From Roridomyces roridus (lineage: Eukaryota > Basidiomycota > Agaricomycetes > Agaricales > Mycenaceae), in contig JARKIF010000019.1 of NCBI GenBank assembly GCA_029378245.1, forward strand, positions 310,001-374,000: 64,000 nucleotides of DNA, given 5' to 3'. The notes under the pieces were generated by a model, which saw nothing but the letters and a program-made list of their open reading frames with translations, was not told the origin of the DNA and ran no database searches. The first letter of the stretch is position 1, and each line of letters starts with the position of its first letter. A program made the translations under genes and the position numbers. Positions 59,882 through 64,000 of the stretch are shown in pieces.

Positions 59882-59975
59882 GCCCTCTTGGCTTAATTGG
59901 TTAAAGTATCTGCTCCTAATCCTCTGCTGACTAATGCTACTATACTGTTTTGCGTTCAATTCAGGATGGTGCCAC
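59882..59975 (+). ncRNA. tRNA-like Pol III promoter region (SINE-like)
   Basis: TGGCTTAATTGG at 59889-59900 fits the A box and GTTCAATTC at 59954-59962 fits the B box. The intervening part includes TGCTCCTAATC, which could form an Arg-CCT-like anticodon loop. The end, GGATGGTGCCA, could pair loosely with the beginning and carries CCA. Stems are imperfect, so it is a tRNA-derived sequence rather than a working tRNA gene. Confidence 0.45.
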
Positions 59976-60049
59976 TTTATTTTGCCCTTAATGCTACCCC
60001 AGTTTTAATGCATTGCAGGCCTGGGGTACACCCCAATTTAACGCATTAT

Positions 60050-61740
60050 ATTGGCCATATAGGGTGTCTCGAACGGATTTTGTCGACGCTCCCGCTGCAA
60101 TGGAATCTGCGATCGAGGCTGGTGCTGCCGGTGATGCGCCGCCTGTTGCTGTTGTGCTTGCTGGTCGTGATTCCCCACAAAGGGCGGTCCGCTGTTTGGC
60201 CGCTACCCGGATCACAGGCAAAAACTCCGGCGATGACAACATTGTTGCTCCCGTCCTTCAGGTCTCTGTTGACGACAAGGTACTCCGCGATATTCGTGCC
60301 GGTTACAAGACCGACCCTTGGTGTGCAAAGCTGGACTCTGTGAGCAAGGGAATGCCGGGCCTGAAGTTCCGGGACGGCCTTTGGTACGTCGCTGACCGCC
60401 TGATTATCCCTCGGGTTGGTACCATCCGGCAGGACCTTTTCCATCTGGCGCACGACGCTCTCGGCCATTTTGGCTTCGATAAATCGTACAAGTCCCTTCG
60501 CGACTGTTATTATTGGCCGAACATGCGGCGAGACCTCGAGGCTGCCTACATCCCAGCTTGTGCTGACTGTCAACGGAACAAGTCACGGACGAAACGACCC
60601 GCGGGTCCCCTACACCCAAACCCCATTCCTGAAGGCCGTGGGGACTCCGTTGCGATTGATTTTATAGGTCCGCTTCCCGCGGACCAGGGTTATAACTGTA
60701 TCGCTTCGTTCACTTGTCGACTCGGCTCTGATATCCGTCTCGCACCTACTCGCACCGACATATCGGCGCCCGACTTCGCGCTGATATTTTTCGATCACTG
60801 GTACTGTGAAAACGGCTTACCCCTCAACATTTTCAGTGATCGCGACAAACTTTTCGTTTCCAAATTCTGGGCCGCGCTGCACAAACTTACGGGTGTTAAG
60901 TTGAAGATGTCGACGGCTTTCCATCCTCAGACCGACGGCGCCTCAGAACGGACTAACAAGACGGTGAATCAGGCGATTCGGTACCACGTGTCGCGGAATC
61001 AACGCGGTTGGGTTCGTGCCCTGCCTCGCGTGCGATTCGACATGATGAACACTGTCAACGCGTCGACTGGCTTCTCTGGGTTCCAACTGCGCATGGGTCG
61101 CTCCCCTCGCGTCATTCCGCCCCTCGTCACCGGCCCCCGAGGAAAACTGCCTGAGGCCGAGAAGACCGCAGTCGACCTCATCGCGCGTTTGGAACTGGAC
61201 GTCCTGGAAGCCCGGGAAAATCTTCTGACAGCCAAGCTGTCCCAGGCGGAGCAAGCGAACAAATCTCGTCGACCGGACCACGATATCAAAGTCGGGGATC
61301 GTGTAAAGCTGACCACCGCACATCGTCGGGCGCACTATATTCACAAGGGCAGCGGGCGTGTGGCCAAGTACATGCCTCGCTTCGACGGCCCATACAAGGT
61401 CATCGCGGCACACCCGGTGTGCTCAACTTATACGCTCGACCTGGAGAACCAACCTAGTGTTTACCCTGTTTTTCATGCTTCAGAAATTGAACCTTTTATA
61501 GAAAACGACGCTGATCTGTTCCCCGACCGCAAACTCGCTGAGCCCGCTCCAATCGTCAACGACCGCGGTGAAGAAGAATTCTATATCGACAGGATTCTAG
61601 ACGAGCGCAAGCGTGGCCGCGGGAAACAGTATTACGTTCGTTTCACTGGCTATGGCCCCGGCGGCGACAAGTGGCTCCCCGGACGTGAATTGGCCGACTG
61701 CGAGGCCCTCGACAACTGGCTCGCTCGTTCTCAAGATTGA
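60050..61740 (+). CDS. Chromovirus Pol, 3' part (integrase and chromodomain)
   Basis: Continuation of Pol after the insertion. The integrase zinc domain shows HDALGHFGFDKSYKSL with the following CADC pair. The catalytic DDE core is in VAIDFIGPLP (Asp), IFSDRDKLFVSKFW (Asp) and HPQTDGASERTNKT (Glu). The C-terminal chromodomain EFYIDRILDERKRGRGKQYY, then VRFTGYGPGGDKWLPG, is expected to guide integration to marked chromatin. It has no own start signal and would not be made from this copy. The frame is intact to the TGA at 61738. Confidence 0.9.
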
Positions 61741-61900
61741 TGGACGCTCGGCTGGGCAACCTTTCCTTCTGTCTGCAGTCGAGGGGTTGGGACAGCTGTC
61801 TCGTGAAGACCTCTCGGGCATGCGTTTTTGTTGTGGCTTACCTTATTTTTATGATACATACCTTACATTTGGATTGCAGATACTGACGGCTGGATTTTCC

Positions 61901-61914
61901 AGGGTGGGGGAGGG
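61901..61914 (+). promoter_or_regulatory. Polypurine tract
   Basis: AGGGTGGGGGAGGG lies immediately before the 3' LTR; it is almost pure purine and is the expected primer for plus-strand DNA synthesis. Confidence 0.7.
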
Positions 61915-62086
61915 TGTAAACCTGCCGGTTCACATCACGGGAGTTTGCACTGTTTACGCTTTGATCATCACTTCTTCTTGTCTGGTACTCTCATCCCTGT
62001 ACGCGTACTCTACGATTCGATAACCACGCAACGGCCTTATTTGTTTCTTTCCTGTTCGATCTGAGTGTTTCTCTCTGTGAGTTTCC
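61915..62086 (+). repeat. 3' LTR of the chromovirus
   Basis: 172 bp, matches the 5' LTR with two substitutions and a single-base deletion. Followed by the target duplication GATAT. Confidence 0.93.
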
Positions 62087-62091
62087 AGATA

Positions 62092-64000
62092 TCCATCATC
62101 TCGAAAAACCACCAGGTAGCGGGCCTTGCCGCTTGTCGGCCCTTTCAGCTTATAAATAATATGGTTGAGATTCTGACTGGAGGTGTTGACCTTGTGGGGA
62201 ATGGTTTGGGATTTCCCCCGTGATTGAGCCCGATGTTTCATGGTTTGGAGGATGGTTTATCTTTGAGCATGATGGTCTGGGCATCTTTACTTAGCCTGGT
62301 TCAAGGTTTTTAATTCCAGCCAGATGGTTAGTGGACCTGCTTCCAATTGCATGGTTTCGAGTTCCAACTCATTGTCCAATCGAGGTGGAGGTATATGGGT
62401 CTTCCCGTGACACCGCCCAACTCAGATCAAAATTCGGATCAAACAAAACATTGTGAATTCGGCCCGGGATTCGGATCAGTGTGATGTTTCCAGAAGTTGA
62501 ATTTGTACGGGAGGAAATTGTAAACTGACAGCAGAGAGAGCATTGAAAAAATTACTGCTCCAAGTCGAACCGCGTCATCAAAGTCGGATGGGTGACAATC
62601 GGTCTTCATTTGAGTCCCATGGTTCAGCAATTTTCGATGTACCACCCCGGCTGAGCAGAGGCACTGATGTGCACCCGGCAATCAATTTGATGAGAGTTCG
62701 AGCCGATGGGCCGATCCACGCGGCAGACCAGAAACCAACCAGAAACCTCAACCATCCCACGTCAACCATCAACTGACATATGTTTCACATGATCCTTACA
62801 CCTGAACCATGCTTTGAGCACTTGTTCTCGCAGCTCAAGCCCTGAAGCATCAAGTAAAATTCAACCAAAACCAAGAACCATCCACCATTTATTTTTTGTG
62901 ATAAATAACCTCATACATCTTGCACAACTTCATTGTTTGCTTGATGATATCAGATCCGTCTTTCTTTTTGCCCTCACCCAGTCTCTTGGTTGGTGCTATT
63001 GTTGTCCATGACTTCATTCTAACCCAGTCTTCATAGCCATGAATCCCGATCTCAGAGCCATAATGACAAGTAACGGGCCGCCACTTAAACGGGACAGATT
63101 CGGCTCCTCTTGTCGTCCTCCGAATCTGAGCTGGCACAGCTCGACACGCAAATCCACCGGATTGTATCAGCTCTTCGCGAGCTGAAGCGGCGCAGAGTCA
63201 CCAAGAAGCAGCTCGTCGCCGATTTGACACGCGCATTGTCATCGTCTCGTTCCGACGCAGATTTTGACCGAAATCTTCAACCTCATTTGTCGAGCGGCGC
63301 ACATCGAATCCGGTTCTTGACGGGAGCTGCCACCTTTGTCCTCGTACATATTCGCTATTGTCGCCTGGCATCTCTGAGCCTGAGCAGAGGTGAAGACACC
63401 TCCGATGATTCACCGGATCCTTGCTACCGATCAGCGGAACCTCCGCGTCATGAGTTTCCATTGTATGAGGAAAACCACGAACGGCAGCGACCTCTCCGTC
63501 GGAACCACCGATCTCGGACTCATCTCATGGCTTGCATGCCGAATTCTGGTCATGTATGGGCTGAGCTGGCGCACGCCTCCCCCCCAATGACATGTCCAAA
63601 AAAGGCTAATCGGATTGATATCAAGGCACGTGGGGGTTTCTTGGCATTTACTGGGACTGTGATGCCACGTGGCGGCCACTAACCAATGTCCCAGTGGCTC
63701 TGCGGTTCCGGTGTCCCATCTTAATGATCCTTCATTTCTTGAATGTCTTGAGTTCAATTCTTGGTGTTGGTCAATTTTTTGTCAGCATTTTGTCTCTCTA
63801 CAATGAGAGAAGGGTGGGTTGGTTGGTTAGGCTCAGTTGAATGACATTATCCTACCCAGACTGTCAATACCTCCCCCGCAGCCTCGGCTGTGAATACCCC
63901 TCTGAGAATCCACAGTGAATGGGCAGTTAGGTACAGTATCCACGGTGAATGGGTGGCTAGATCTGATAGACCAGGTTCAAGTTAGGCTCAGTTGGTTAAG
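62092..64000. other. Gene-poor right end with short repeats
   Basis: No convincing gene. The segment 62115-62150 resembles 54291-54325, so the chromovirus landed in older repeated DNA. A 190-codon ORF at 63110 starts with a helical, heptad-like stretch (SELAQLDTQIHRIVSALREL) but then loses coherence. At 63905-63965 two near-identical ATCCAC(A/G)GTGAATGGG units occur. GTTAGGCTCAGTTG occurs at about 63826 and again at about 63982, where it runs to the window edge as CTCAGTTGGTTAAG, similar to a tRNA A box. Confidence 0.45.

Larger units (their letters stand above)
59458..60044. mobile_element. 587-bp TIR element inserted in pol, with tRNA-like region and CCTAA tracts
   Basis: The left end GCGTTAAACTGGGGTACTAC and the complement of the right end, GCGTTAAATTGGGGTGTACC, form imperfect inverted repeats of about 40 bp. 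ATTAT is duplicated on both sides (59453-59457, 60045-60049). Removing element plus one ATTAT rejoins pol exactly in frame (GTVKL to YWPYRV). The left half contains many CCTAA/CCTAAC repeats (59703-59815), and the right half contains tRNA-like A and B boxes. It has no coding capacity. It combines MITE-like ends with SINE-like internal promoter elements. Confidence 0.8.
55566..62086 (+). mobile_element. Ty3/Gypsy LTR retrotransposon (chromovirus)
   Basis: A 6.5-kb element bounded by LTRs of 173 and 172 bp that begin TGTAAACC and end TTTCCA. They differ by two substitutions and one single-base indel. A 5-bp target duplication GATAT flanks it (55561-55565 and 62087-62091). The order gag, protease, reverse transcriptase, RNase H, integrase, chromodomain places it in the chromovirus clade. 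A purine-rich tract (61901-61914) abuts the 3' LTR. Pol is interrupted by a 587-bp TIR insertion at 59458-60044, so this copy cannot make a full polyprotein. Confidence 0.95.

Noticed and set aside
59882..59975. Functional tRNA-Arg gene
   Set aside because: A and B boxes are recognisable but the stems are imperfect and the spacing would need an odd intron; tRNA-derived is the safer call.
63110..63682. 190-codon ORF as an F-box or coiled-coil gene
   Set aside because: Only the first about 45 residues look helical; no F-box core follows and no splice sites rescue a longer protein.

Overview
The window looks like nuclear DNA of a mushroom-forming basidiomycete (Agaricomycetes). Most genes are cut by many 44-62 bp GT-AG introns, some exons are only 14-22 nt long, and the gene content fits: a DUF6534 seven-helix protein, a hydrophobic-surface-binding (HsbA) protein, a UbiA prenyltransferase beside an ICMT-type methyltransferase, several type-B esterases and hydrolases, and fungal CACTA and chromovirus transposons. 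No ribosomal RNA, CRISPR array or prokaryote-type operon is visible. The genus cannot be fixed from the sequence alone.

Layout. (1) 1-2.3 kb: the 3' end of a serine-beta-lactamase-like gene and a complete arylamine N-acetyltransferase (NAT). The same gene pair returns in inverted orientation at 21.5-24.6 kb, where the NAT is intact but the beta-lactamase-like gene is damaged. (2) 4.1-8.2 kb: UbiA prenyltransferase, ICMT-like methyltransferase and alpha/beta hydrolase, a possible small prenyl-modification cluster. (3) 8.3-15.5 kb: a two-gene CACTA-type DNA transposon with its own TIRs and target duplication, sitting inside an older ~1 kb TIR element that also has its own target duplication. 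(4) 16.1-18.7 kb: housekeeping genes ADE2 and RSA3, head to head with only 58 bp between start codons. (5) 18.9-21.2 kb: a cytochrome P450, probably broken. (6) 25.1-28.1 kb: a multi-pass membrane protein divergent from a Thr/Pro-rich single-pass surface protein. (7) 28.7-29.4 kb: HsbA. (8) 31.3-44.2 kb: two type-B carboxylesterases in inverted orientation flanking an alpha/beta hydrolase, a DUF6534 protein, a tetraspanin and the cohesin loader MAU2/Scc4. (9) 44.7-52.6 kb: neutral ceramidase, a secreted epoxide hydrolase (one frameshift) and a paralogue of the membrane protein of region 6. (10) 52.6-64 kb: a repeat-rich, gene-poor end with a young Ty3/Gypsy chromovirus (LTRs differ at about three positions, TSD GATAT), whose pol is split by a 587-bp TIR element carrying tRNA-like Pol III boxes and CCTAA tracts.

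How the parts relate. Housekeeping genes (ADE2, RSA3, MAU2, tetraspanin, ceramidase) are interleaved with duplicated accessory metabolism genes (NAT, beta-lactamase-like, carboxylesterase, membrane protein). Three paralogous pairs, two of them inverted, suggest repeated local segmental duplication. Three accessory genes carry single-base frameshifts; most look like loss of one G from a GG run, so either real decay or residual assembly error must be considered. All exon models were drawn by hand from splice signals and frame and have not been checked against transcripts.
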